A DNA stretch of 21,585 nt from Victivallales bacterium (GCA_018648945.1 JABGQJ010000041.1:1-21585); one strand, 5' to 3'; shown: positions 1 to 8,829, numbered from the stretch's first letter. A program made the numbers and translations. The notes: generated by a model not told the origin, from the sequence alone.

Positions 1-3000
1 GCCCGGTTGTTCAGTTCCAGGTAGGACCACTCGGCACTGGCCGACACCACGGCGACTGCTTCGGGGTTCCGTCGGACTTGCTCCTCGAAAAGCTGGTGCG
101 CGCACAGTTCCCGGGGGAAGTCCGCCTCGGTGCGGTTCCAGTCCTCCAGCAGCACCCGCCGCTCGTCTTCGTCGAGCAGCTCAAAGCGACCGATCTCCCA
201 CTCCGGATGCGCCACGATCTGCTCAAGGAGGTTCCGGAAGTGGTTGACCATGCGCTCGATCGTGTCCGGCTCAAAAAGACGGCTGTCGTACTGCAGGGCG
301 GACCGGTAGCCATCTTCGCCCTCGGCCACGGAGAGGAGTAGATCGAAGAGGCCGGGCACGGTATGCTCTTCGTTCTCCTGCCGCCCGATGGTCAGCTCCC
401 GGCGCCGCAAGCGGCGCTGGCCGGGGGGGCGTTGGAGGAAGTTGAAGAGCACCTGCGCCAAGGGGTGGCGGGTGAGATCGCGCTCTGGTTGGAGCTCCTC
501 GACCAGCCTCTCGAAGGGAAGTTCCTGATGCGCAAAGGCATCCAGTGCCGTCTGCCGCACGCGGGCGAGCAGCTCTCGGAAGGTGGGGTTGCCGGAGAGG
601 TCCCCGCGCATGACGACGGTGTTGACGAACAGGCCGATCATGCCGTGGGTCTCGGGTTGCCGGCGGTTGGCCACGGGCGTGGCCACCGGGACGTCGTCGG
701 ACTCGCAGTAGCGCTGCAGCAGCAGCTGGAAGGCCGCCAGCAGCAGCATGTAGTTGGTCGCCCCCTCCTCCGAGCAGAGACGGGAGGCGCGGGCGATCAG
801 GGCGGGGGGAAGGTGGAAGCGATGCCAGCGCTTGCCCCCGCCAGCCCCGAACTGCCGGGGGTGGTCTGCGGGCAGCGCCAGCACGGGCACATCCGCCAAC
901 TGCTTGCGCCAGTAGCCCAGCAGCCTGTCCATGGTGTCCCCGCGCAGATATTGCTGTTGCCAGACCGAGTAGTCGGGATACTGCACCGGCAGATCAGGCA
1001 GGTTGGGGGGGCGGCCTGCGCGGCGGGCGTCGTAGATCTCCGCGACTTCCCGGGTCAGCACCTGCAGGGACCAGCCATCGAAGACCAGATGCGTGGTGGT
1101 CACCAGCAGTGTGTGCTCGTTCTCGCCGCAACGCAGCAACCGCAGACGGAACAGGGGGGCGCGCCCCAGATCGAACGGGGCAGCGGCCTGCTCGCGCGAC
1201 AGGGAGGATATCCGTTCGTGGCGCTCCTCCTCGTCAAGGGCGCTCAGATCCTCGACCAGCAGCAGCTCCTCTGCACAGCGCGGCGCGACGACCTGCACGG
1301 CTTGGCCGTCTGCCGCTTCTGCGAATGTGGTCCGCAGCGACTCGTGGCGACGCACCACGTCCCGGATCGTCTCCCGGAAGGCCGCCAGATCCAGCGGCCC
1401 GGAAACTGGCAGAGCCGCGTGTAGGTTCAGAACATTCGTGCCGGACGCGAGCCGGTGGACAAACCAGAATCGTGCCTGGGCGAACGACAACGGCACGGGG
1501 GCGTCACGCGGGGCTCTTGGGACCGTGGGCAGGTCGCTGCCTTGGCCGGAGGCACGCAGTTCGTCGATCCGACCTGCCAGCCCAGCCAACGTGGGCGAAG
1601 TGAACATGATGACCAGCGGCAGGTTCAGCGACAGTTCCGCACGAATCCGTGCCCCCAGACGCACTGCCAGCAGCGAATTGCCTCCGAGTTCGAAGAAGTT
1701 GTCTTCCGCCCCCACTCGCTCCACGCCGAGGACCTCGGTCCAAAGTGGCGCCAGACACTTCTCGGTCTCGGTCTTTGGCGGACACCCCTTCCCCGATCCC
1801 TGGAGGCGTCGCCAATCCGGGTCGGGCAGAGCCCCCCGGTCTACCTTGCCGCTCGCCGTCGTGGGGAGGGTATCGAGCATGACGAAGGCCGCGGGGATCA
1901 TGTATTCCGGCAAGCGTCCGCCGAGGAAACGACGCATTTCGGCCACGGTCGGGGGCGTTTCGTCCCGACCCGCGACGTAGGCCACCAACTGCGTATCACC
2001 GGAGGTCCGCTCCAGGGCAAGGACTGCGGCGTTCTCCAGCAGCGGGTGCTCCCGGAGGACCTCCTCGACCTCGCCGGGCTCGATGCGGAAGCCCCGGATC
2101 TTCACCTGTTCGTCCACCCGCCCAAGTAGCTCTATCTGCCCGTCGGCGCGCCAACGGACCCGATCGCCGGTCCGGCATAGGCGTGCGCCTGGCACCGACG
2201 CGAACGGATCTGGCACGAACCGTTCGGCAGCCAGCTCAGGACGGTTGACATAGCCCCGGGCGACCCCGCGACCGCCGATATACAGCTCGCCAGGCACGCC
2301 GATAGGTACCGGTCGGCGGTGTGAATCCAACACGTACAGCCGCACATTGGCGAAGGGACGGCCAATCGGCACCATGCCGGTCTCCGACAGTGCGTGCGCA
2401 TCGCCCTCGAAGAAGGAGCTGTCGATCGTGGCCTCGGTCAGGCCGTAGGAGTTGACCAGCCGCGCTTGCGGGCTCAGAACTGCCAGCGTCCGCCGGTGAT
2501 CCTCCACATACCAGGCGTCCGAACCGACAATCGCCAACTGGAGGGAGTCGAGGCACTGGTCGGTGTCTTCCAGGTGCTGCACCAGATTGCGCATGACCAC
2601 GGGTACGAACTCTGCGATGTCCACCCGTTCGCGGCGCATGAGATCAAGCAACTCCGGGGCCGCCAGTAGGAGCTCCTTGGGGCAGAGGACCAGCCTGCCG
2701 CCGGAGCCCAGCGCCCGCGCCAGGTCTCCGGAGAACACGTCGAAACCGGCACTTGCCATCTGTAGGTGCGTGTTCAGCTCGCCCAATCGGTAGGAATGCT
2801 CCCAGCCGCAGTAGGCGTTCAGCAGATTGTCGCGCGTCACCATCACGCCTTTGGGACGGCCGGTCGAGCCGGAAGTGTAGACGATGTAGGCCAACGATGC
2901 GGGCGTGGCGGCGCTGACCGCATCTGCAGAACTCTCGGCCGCGATAGCCTCGCCATCACGATCCAGCAGGACCAGGGCCGGAGAGAAGCCCTCCTCGCCC

Positions 3001-4823
3001 CCGCCAACGGCATCCGTGCTAGCGCCATTGGCCAAGACCAGCGACACGCCAGCGTCCTCCAGCATGAAGCGGAGTCGTCCATGGGCATCACGCGAGTAGG
3101 TCGGGTCCAAGGGCACATAGGCGCCGCCGGCCTTGAGCACGGCCAAGACCGCAAGGACGAAGTCGGCCGACCGCTCCAGGCAGATGCCGACCTTTGTCTC
3201 GGGCTCCACACCGCAGCGCTGAAGGTAGCGGGCGAGACGGTTGGCGCTCTCGTTCAGTTCCCCGTAGGTCCACCGTCGGTCGCCGTCCACCACTGCCTCC
3301 GCTTGCGGCGTTCCGGCGGCATGGGTTGCGAAGAGCTGTTCCACGCCGACGACTTCTGGGAGAGGCCGGGCGGTGACGTTCCAGTCAGAGAGCACCGTCC
3401 GGCGTTCGGTGGCGGTGAGAAGGGGCAAGCTGGAGAGAGGCCGGTCCGGGTCGGCCATGGCGTCCTCCAACAGCATCAGGTAGTGGGCGGTCATCCGCTG
3501 CACCGTGGCGCGGGCGAAGAGGTCGGTATTGAAGTTCAGATTGCCCTCGACAAGTCCCGCAGGCGTCACCCGCAACGGCATGGTCAACTCGAATTTCGCG
3601 GTCCGGGCGTGCTCAACGGAACCCAACGGAACGACTTCCAAATCAGGTAGTTGGACCTTGGGTCGCGGATTATTCTGCAGGATGAGCATCACCTGAAACA
3701 GGGGATGTCGGCTCAAGTCGCGCTCCGGCTGCACGGCCTCGGTGATCTGGTCCAGAGTCAAATCCTGCTTTTCGTAGGCTTCCAGCGACGTGCTCCGGAC
3801 GCGTTGCACGAGCTCCCGAAAACTGGGGTCGCCATGCAGGTCGGCACGCAGGACGAGGACATTGATGAAATAGCCGACCAGAGGCTCGACCTTCCTCTGG
3901 CGACGATTCGCGGTGGGCGTGCCAACGGCGAAGTCCTCCTGGCCGCTGTAGCGGCGTAGCAGTTCCTGGAACGCCGCGAGCACCGTCATGAACGGAGTCA
4001 CGCGCTCCCGGCGGCTGAACCCGAGCACGGCCTCGCTGAGCTCGCGAGAGAAGGCCACCGGCAGCGTGTCGCCGTGCGACGTGCGCACCGAGGGGCGGGG
4101 GTAGTCCGTGGCCAGGTCCAGCGGCGGCAGGCCGTCGAGTCGCTGCCGCCAATGGGCCCGTAGCTGGTCCAGTCGTTCGGAATGCATCAGTTGCCGCTGC
4201 CACACGGCGAAGTCGGCATACTGGATCGGGAGTTCCGGCAAGGGAGAGGGATGGCCGGCCTGGAAGGCGGGATAGAGGGCCAGCAGCTCGTATCCCAGCA
4301 ATCCGGTCGACCAGCCATCGAACGCAAGGTGATGGATATGCAGGAGAACAACGTGATCATCCTTCCCCAGACGCAATGCTTGCACCCGGACGACCGGCCC
4401 ATTCTGCAGATCCAGCGGGCGGCGTTCGCCGACAATCCGGCGGGCCTCGGCTTCGCGTTCTGCCTCTGGCAGATCGCTCAGATCGAGAACCGGCAGTTTG
4501 TAGGAGACGAACGGTGCCACGCGCTGGACGGGAGCGCCATTCACCTCGGGATAGGTCGTACGCAGGACATCGTGCCGCCGCAGGATTTCGGCCAGGCAGC
4601 GCTCCACGACGTCGAGGTCCAGGGGGCCGCGCAACCGCACGGCGGGGTAGAAGCCGTAGGTGGGGCGACCGGGATCCAGCCGGTCGAGGATCCACAGGGC
4701 TTCCTGCCCGAGCGAGAGCGGGTAGGTGCGTCCCTGTCTGGCCTTGCGCTCAAGCAACTGGCGCAACTTCTCGCGGCGCTGCTCGGGAGTGAGCTCCGGG
4801 GTGGTGGTGGGGCGGCTAGGCAT
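1..4823 (-). CDS. Non-ribosomal peptide synthetase, C-A(Orn)-PCP-C-A..., 3' end outside window
   Basis: Open reading frame from ATG at 4823 to the window edge without a stop: 1607 visible residues, C-terminus missing. Order: helical N-terminal segment (1-35); condensation domain (about 36-470) with HHLAFDG at 164-170; adenylation domain (about 490-1000) with YTSGSTGRPKG near 650, NSYGLTE and the A10 lysine K993; PCP with GGNSL, phosphopantetheine Ser1050; second condensation domain (about 1100-1540) with THLVFDG at 1244-1250; then the beginning of a second adenylation domain. Binding-pocket residues read by alignment to GrsA are D-V-G-E-I-G-S-I-D-K (D at residue 695), the published ornithine code, so the first amino acid is probably L-Orn, with Lys less likely. 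No epimerase or methyltransferase is visible. The gene overlaps the upstream PKS gene by 8 bases. The first C domain should condense the chain held on that protein's PCP with Orn. Domain calls are firm; the substrate is a good prediction. Confidence 0.95.
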   Translation of the reverse strand, partial: MPSRPTTTPELTPEQRREKLRQLLERKARQGRTYPLSLGQEALWILDRLDPGRPTYGFYPAVRLRGPLDLDVVERCLAEILRRHDVLRTTYPEVNGAPVQRVAPFVSYKLPVLDLSDLPEAEREAEARRIVGERRPLDLQNGPVVRVQALRLGKDDHVVLLHIHHLAFDGWSTGLLGYELLALYPAFQAGHPSPLPELPIQYADFAVWQRQLMHSERLDQLRAHWRQRLDGLPPLDLATDYPRPSVRTSHGDTLPVAFSRELSEAVLGFSRRERVTPFMTVLAAFQELLRRYSGQEDFAVGTPTANRRQRKVEPLVGYFINVLVLRADLHGDPSFRELVQRVRSTSLEAYEKQDLTLDQITEAVQPERDLSRHPLFQVMLILQNNPRPKVQLPDLEVVPLGSVEHARTAKFELTMPLRVTPAGLVEGNLNFNTDLFARATVQRMTAHYLMLLEDAMADPDRPLSSLPLLTATERRTVLSDWNVTARPLPEVVGVEQLFATHAAGTPQAEAVVDGDRRWTYGELNESANRLARYLQRCGVEPETKVGICLERSADFVLAVLAVLKAGGAYVPLDPTYSRDAHGRLRFMLEDAGVSLVLANGASTDAVGGGEEGFSPALVLLDRDGEAIAAESSADAVSAATPASLAYIVYTSGSTGRPKGVMVTRDNLLNAYCGWEHSYRLGELNTHLQMASAGFDVFSGDLARALGSGGRLVLCPKELLLAAPELLDLMRRERVDIAEFVPVVMRNLVQHLEDTDQCLDSLQLAIVGSDAWYVEDHRRTLAVLSPQARLVNSYGLTEATIDSSFFEGDAHALSETGMVPIGRPFANVRLYVLDSHRRPVPIGVPGELYIGGRGVARGYVNRPELAAERFVPDPFASVPGARLCRTGDRVRWRADGQIELLGRVDEQVKIRGFRIEPGEVEEVLREHPLLENAAVLALERTSGDTQLVAYVAGRDETPPTVAEMRRFLGGRLPEYMIPAAFVMLDTLPTTASGKVDRGALPDPDWRRLQGSGKGCPPKTETEKCLAPLWTEVLGVERVGAEDNFFELGGNSLLAVRLGARIRAELSLNLPLVIMFTSPTLAGLAGRIDELRASGQGSDLPTVPRAPRDAPVPLSFAQARFWFVHRLASGTNVLNLHAALPVSGPLDLAAFRETIRDVVRRHESLRTTFAEAADGQAVQVVAPRCAEELLLVEDLSALDEEERHERISSLSREQAAAPFDLGRAPLFRLRLLRCGENEHTLLVTTTHLVFDGWSLQVLTREVAEIYDARRAGRPPNLPDLPVQYPDYSVWQQQYLRGDTMDRLLGYWRKQLADVPVLALPADHPRQFGAGGGKRWHRFHLPPALIARASRLCSEEGATNYMLLLAAFQLLLQRYCESDDVPVATPVANRRQPETHGMIGLFVNTVVMRGDLSGNPTFRELLARVRQTALDAFAHQELPFERLVEELQPERDLTRHPLAQVLFNFLQRPPGQRRLRRRELTIGRQENEEHTVPGLFDLLLSVAEGEDGYRSALQYDSRLFEPDTIERMVNHFRNLLEQIVAHPEWEIGRFELLDEDERRVLLEDWNRTEADFPRELCAHQLFEEQVRRNPEAVAVVSASAEWSYLELNNR

Positions 4824-7800
4824 CGGGCACCTCGTCTTCCAGGTGTGCCTGCAGAAGGGCAGCCACCTCCTCGTCGGACAGCTCGTCCAGGCGGCTCAAC
4901 AGTTCCTCAGCCTCGTTGCCCCCATCTGCTGGTGTGACCAGCGCCATAGGCTCGTTCGGGGGGGGGAGCGACTCCGGTTCGGCGAGGTCGGCATAGCCGA
5001 AGGCCTCGGCCAGTTGCCGTGCTGGCGGCCCGAGGAAGTCGCCGGTCAGATGCTCCTTCCAAGCGTCGGCCACACGGGGATCGATCGACTTGTGTTTGAG
5101 CAGGAACTTCTGGTCGCCATGCATCAGATCGTGTTCGGAAACCCCATCCACCATCTTCCGGTCTGGATTCTGGTATGGCTGGGTCAGATGCTCCTGGTAG
5201 TCGATCCCTAGGAACGGGCAGATGGCGCGCATGGTCGCCTCTGGCTGTCGCACCAGATCCTCGAAGCGGATCTGGTGCTGGCGTTCGGCGGGGACATCGC
5301 GCAGGAACTGCACGATGTTCTGGTGGCTGACAGACCAGACCAGCTCCGCCATCTGCATCGGCGAGAACGGGATCTGCCGCCCCCTCCCGAAGCGGATCGC
5401 GAAGGCCTCGTGCATGCCGACGTCGACGTAAGAACGCATCATGCCGCAGGGATGGCGCAGTAGGTGGATGTAGAGCGGCGCCTCGAACCACCGCTCCGCC
5501 CGTTCCAGAATATGGCGTCGCCCGGAATAGCTGGGAGTCTTGTCCACGAGGACGCGCTCGCCGATGGATGCCTGCAAGAGCCGATAGATCTCCTGCATGG
5601 TCGTGCCTTCGTCCGCCCAGTCGGCGATTCTCTGCCGTGCTTCCACCGCGTTGCAGCAAAGTGCCTCCATGACTGCCCGGGGGAAGCCCTCGATCCAGTT
5701 CCCCGGCACTTCTGCGTAGGTGTCCCGCTGCTCGGCTGCGGTCTGGAAGCCCAGCAGCTCCAGCTCGGGAGGAGCGAACAGCCGGTCGTGTCCTGCGAGC
5801 ATGACGCGGAAGAGCGTGGAGCCGCTGCGCGGCGGGGACAGGATGAACACGGCGCGCGGGTTCTTCTGCGTCGGGATGATCGGAGGCGGAGAGGGGGCCA
5901 TTCCATTCACCAAACGCCGCACGGTGTCGATCTCGTGCTCGCCGATCACCGAAACGACCGAAGCCGCCTCCGCTATCTCGACCTCCGGCTCGCCGGGATA
6001 GAGGCGCTGGACGATCGTGGCGAAGCGTCCTCGGAGGTGGTCGGCCAGTTCGCCAACCGTCTGTGCTTGGAATAGGATGTAGTGCTGGACGACCTCGCCC
6101 AGTTGCTCCTGGAGGCGGTTGTGAAGCATCATAGCTTGCAGGGAGTCGCCGCCAAGCTCGAAGAAGTTGTCGTGCAGGCCAACGCGATCGAGACGCAGAA
6201 TCTCGCCCCATGCCTGGGCTAGATCCTCCTCCAGGGCAGTGCCGGGGCCGACGTACGGAGCGGTGAGATCAGGACGGGGACGGATCGCGGCCGGGACGGG
6301 GTCGGTGACAGGCACCGGGGCGTCGGGCACCGGGCTGTCTGCGGCATCGGCAGCGCTTGGCGGCGCCCCCGCCAGCCAGTCCTTGCGTTCGGCCCAGAGA
6401 CGACGCCGCTGCCACGGATAGGCCGGCAGACGGACCGGGCAGCGCTCGGGGGGGAAGATCCCGGTCCACTCGATATCCACCCCGGCAGCATACAGTGTGG
6501 CCAGAGCTTCGCTGCCGTTCAGCGTACCCGCAACCGCGGCCTCCGGGCAATCCAACGACGCGGCCCCGATGTGCAACCAGACATCGGGCCGAAGATTTCC
6601 CAGAGCGTCCAGCGCCGATCCCCAGCCGCCGTTGGCATCGCCGCAATGCAGCCAATGATCGGGCGACAGGTCGTGCCCGCGGTAAAGGCGTCCGTCCAAG
6701 GCGGAGACGAACGGCAGCGCGGCTTCCCGATGGGCCAGTTCCCCCACCGCCCTGGCACCGTCGCCACTAGCCAGCGCAGCCGCTATCCGGAGGGCCTCAT
6801 CAACTCCCAGAATACCGGCTGCGGCAGCGGCGGCCAGCTCGCCAAGCCCCCGACCGACGGCTACTTGCGGCCCGACGCCACAGGTGCGCCACCAAGCCGT
6901 AAGCGCCACCTGCACGGCAACCAGAGACGGCCAGGCCGTGCTTGGCTGCTCCCAAACCGCACCGTCGTGGAGAACGCGATCGGCAGTCAGCGCGGCAGCC
7001 CGCTGCAACGGACCATCGAGTTCCGCCATGGCCGCCACGAAACCAGGAATCTCAGCGGCCAGGCGAGGCACCCCGGTGCGCCATGGATCGGTCTCGCCAG
7101 AATACAGAAGAGCCACGTGCAGATCCTGCCCCCAGGGCTTGCGACCCACCACGATCTCGGGTCGGTCTTGGCCAGCGAGGAAAGCAGCCAGCAGATCGAT
7201 CGCCGAGGCAGGCGTGGACGCAAGAACAGCCAGGCGGCAATCGTGATGATCCCGCCGCGCCGCCACCGTGGCGCAGATATCCGACCATGGCATCGACGTC
7301 CCGCGCAAGAACTCCACGTAGCCCGAGGCCAAATCGAGCAGAGCCGCATCGGTGCGGGCGGAGAGCGGCAGAAGTCCCATGCCTGTAGTGGCAGCCACCG
7401 GTTGCGCCGCAGGCGCTTCCGTCAGCACCACATGGGCATTGCTGCCGCCGAAACCGAAGGCACTGACCCCAGCCAGGCGTGGCTCCCCGGATTCAGGCCA
7501 TGGTGCCAATTGGGTCTGCACCTTCAGGGGCAACTCGGCAAAGGGAATACTCGGATTGGGCGTCTCGAAATGGAGACTGGGGGGAAACTGGCGGTTCTTC
7601 AGTGCCAGTACTGCCTTCATCAGGCTGGCAATGCCGGATGCGGCCTCCAGGTGCCCGATACTGGTCTTGACCGACCCAATGGCACAGGGCCGCTCAGCCG
7701 CACGGTCTTCCCGGAGCACATTGCCCAAGGCCAGCGCCTCGATGGTGTCGCCGAGGGGAGTGCCGGTGCCTTGGGTCTCGACGTAGCCAATCTCGCCGGG

Positions 7801-8814
7801 CGAAACCTTGGCTTGGGCATAGGCCTCGCGCAGGACGCCCTCCTGCGCCTGCCCGCTGGGCGCGGTCAAACCGTTGCTGGCGCCATTCTGGTTGACCGCC
7901 GAACCGCGAATCACGGCATAGACCGGATCACCGTCGCGACGCGCGGCGGCCAGCGGCTTGAGCACGACCATTCCCGCCCCTTCGCCGCGTACATACCCCG
8001 AGGCCTTGGCATCGAAGGCCCGAACCCGCCCGTCGGGGGCGGAGAAGCCGGCTTTGGTCAGATTCACCGTGCCCAACGGCGACAGGATCAGATTCACCCC
8101 TCCCGCCAAGGCCAGATCCGACTCGCCGCAGCGAAGACTCTGGCACGCCATGTGCACGCTCACCAGTGACGACGAGCAAGCGGTATCAAGCGTCACACTG
8201 GGGCCGGAGAGGCCAAAGAGGAACGAGACCCGATTGGCCGCGATGCAGTGCGCTGTGCCGGTGCCCACGAAGGCATCGGTCTGGGCCAGGTCGGAGGACA
8301 GCATGATGCCGTATTCGCTGTGCGACAGACCGATGAACACACCGGTCCGGGAGCCGCGCAGGCGAGAGGGCGGCAACCCGGCGTCCTCAAGCGCTTCCCA
8401 GGCCAGCTCCAGCACCAGGCGGTGCTGCGGGTCCATCTGGGTCGCCTCGCGCTCCGAGATGCCGAAGAAATGGTTGTCGAAATCGGCCACGCCGTCCAGG
8501 AACCCGCCCCAGCGGGTGTTCATCTTGCCGGGCGCACGGGAGTCGGGATCGTAGTAGCTGTCGGCGTCCCAGCGCTCGGGCGGGATCTCCCGGATGGCAT
8601 CGACGCCGTCACAGAGCAGGCGCCAGTAGGAATCTGGATCATCGGCGCCGCCAGGGAACCGACAGGCCATGCCAACGATCGCGATCGGCGCGCGCTGCTT
8701 CTGTTCCAAGGCTTCCAGGCGGGCCTGGGTTTCCTTGAGGGCGACCACCGCGCGTTGCAGCGGGGTCATCTGTTTCAGCCGGTCTTCCAGCACATCCATG
8801 CGTTGCGGTTCCAT
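4816..8814 (-). CDS. PKS protein with KS(HGTGT His to Gln), truncated AT, PCP and fused sulfotransferase
   Basis: 1332 residues. Order: N-terminal docking helix (1-40, MTPLQRAVVALKETQARLEA); KS (about 40-465); AT-like region (about 560-800); PCP (about 860-930, GGDSL, Ser891); sulfotransferase (about 975-1260); acidic C-terminal docking helix (LSDEEVAALLQAHLEDEV). The KS keeps Cys213 (DTACSSS) and His388 (GHLE), but the HGTGT histidine is Gln348 (QGTGT). The AT has GRGLGE (Gly656) where GHSxGE is expected, lacks HAFH, and spans about 228 residues from its first motif to the YPWQRRR exit motif, against about 331 in the neighbouring PKS. The carrier resembles an NRPS PCP (LHDNFFELGGDSL). The sulfotransferase has a PAPS 5'-phosphosulfate loop (PPRSGST, 994-1000) and a 3'-phosphate element (R1120-HP...S1128). 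There is no KR, DH, ER or thioesterase. I infer a non-elongating transfer and tailoring module between PKS and NRPS. ATG at 8814 lies 15 bases after the upstream stop; ATG at 8799, with GGAA nine bases before it, is an alternative start. Confidence 0.95.
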   Translation of the reverse strand: MEPQRMDVLEDRLKQMTPLQRAVVALKETQARLEALEQKQRAPIAIVGMACRFPGGADDPDSYWRLLCDGVDAIREIPPERWDADSYYDPDSRAPGKMNTRWGGFLDGVADFDNHFFGISEREATQMDPQHRLVLELAWEALEDAGLPPSRLRGSRTGVFIGLSHSEYGIMLSSDLAQTDAFVGTGTAHCIAANRVSFLFGLSGPSVTLDTACSSSLVSVHMACQSLRCGESDLALAGGVNLILSPLGTVNLTKAGFSAPDGRVRAFDAKASGYVRGEGAGMVVLKPLAAARRDGDPVYAVIRGSAVNQNGASNGLTAPSGQAQEGVLREAYAQAKVSPGEIGYVETQGTGTPLGDTIEALALGNVLREDRAAERPCAIGSVKTSIGHLEAASGIASLMKAVLALKNRQFPPSLHFETPNPSIPFAELPLKVQTQLAPWPESGEPRLAGVSAFGFGGSNAHVVLTEAPAAQPVAATTGMGLLPLSARTDAALLDLASGYVEFLRGTSMPWSDICATVAARRDHHDCRLAVLASTPASAIDLLAAFLAGQDRPEIVVGRKPWGQDLHVALLYSGETDPWRTGVPRLAAEIPGFVAAMAELDGPLQRAAALTADRVLHDGAVWEQPSTAWPSLVAVQVALTAWWRTCGVGPQVAVGRGLGELAAAAAAGILGVDEALRIAAALASGDGARAVGELAHREAALPFVSALDGRLYRGHDLSPDHWLHCGDANGGWGSALDALGNLRPDVWLHIGAASLDCPEAAVAGTLNGSEALATLYAAGVDIEWTGIFPPERCPVRLPAYPWQRRRLWAERKDWLAGAPPSAADAADSPVPDAPVPVTDPVPAAIRPRPDLTAPYVGPGTALEEDLAQAWGEILRLDRVGLHDNFFELGGDSLQAMMLHNRLQEQLGEVVQHYILFQAQTVGELADHLRGRFATIVQRLYPGEPEVEIAEAASVVSVIGEHEIDTVRRLVNGMAPSPPPIIPTQKNPRAVFILSPPRSGSTLFRVMLAGHDRLFAPPELELLGFQTAAEQRDTYAEVPGNWIEGFPRAVMEALCCNAVEARQRIADWADEGTTMQEIYRLLQASIGERVLVDKTPSYSGRRHILERAERWFEAPLYIHLLRHPCGMMRSYVDVGMHEAFAIRFGRGRQIPFSPMQMAELVWSVSHQNIVQFLRDVPAERQHQIRFEDLVRQPEATMRAICPFLGIDYQEHLTQPYQNPDRKMVDGVSEHDLMHGDQKFLLKHKSIDPRVADAWKEHLTGDFLGPPARQLAEAFGYADLAEPESLPPPNEPMALVTPADGGNEAEELLSRLDELSDEEVAALLQAHLEDEVPDA
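4828..4833 (-). promoter_or_regulatory. Ribosome binding site of the NRPS gene, within the end of the PKS gene
   Basis: GAGGTG lies four bases before the NRPS ATG at 4823, with the GAGG core six bases away. The NRPS start and the PKS stop share the string ATGCCTAG, an 8-base overlap. This supports the chosen start and suggests translational coupling between the two assembly-line proteins. Confidence 0.65.
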
Positions 8815-8829
8815 GCTTCGGTTCAGATG

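Noticed and set aside
1..4823. Possible fragmentation of the NRPS region into several small minus-strand genes
   Set aside because: Reading one frame from ATG 4823 to the window edge gives continuous C-A-PCP-C-A sequence without a stop; it is one gene that leaves the window.
5029..5892. Curacin-type terminal alkene formation by the sulfotransferase
   Set aside because: No thioesterase follows the domain, the module has no KR to make the beta-hydroxyl, and the next protein is an NRPS that would need the thioester intact.
6571..8169. Plus-strand open frame of 532 codons (and similar ones at 8248-9516, 17791-19047, 363-1424 and 2766-3650)
   Set aside because: All are antisense to genes with intact family motifs; none shows a domain of its own.
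7420..8697. KSQ-type decarboxylative loading KS
   Set aside because: In KSQ the active-site Cys is Gln; here Cys213 is present and the change is in the HGTGT histidine.
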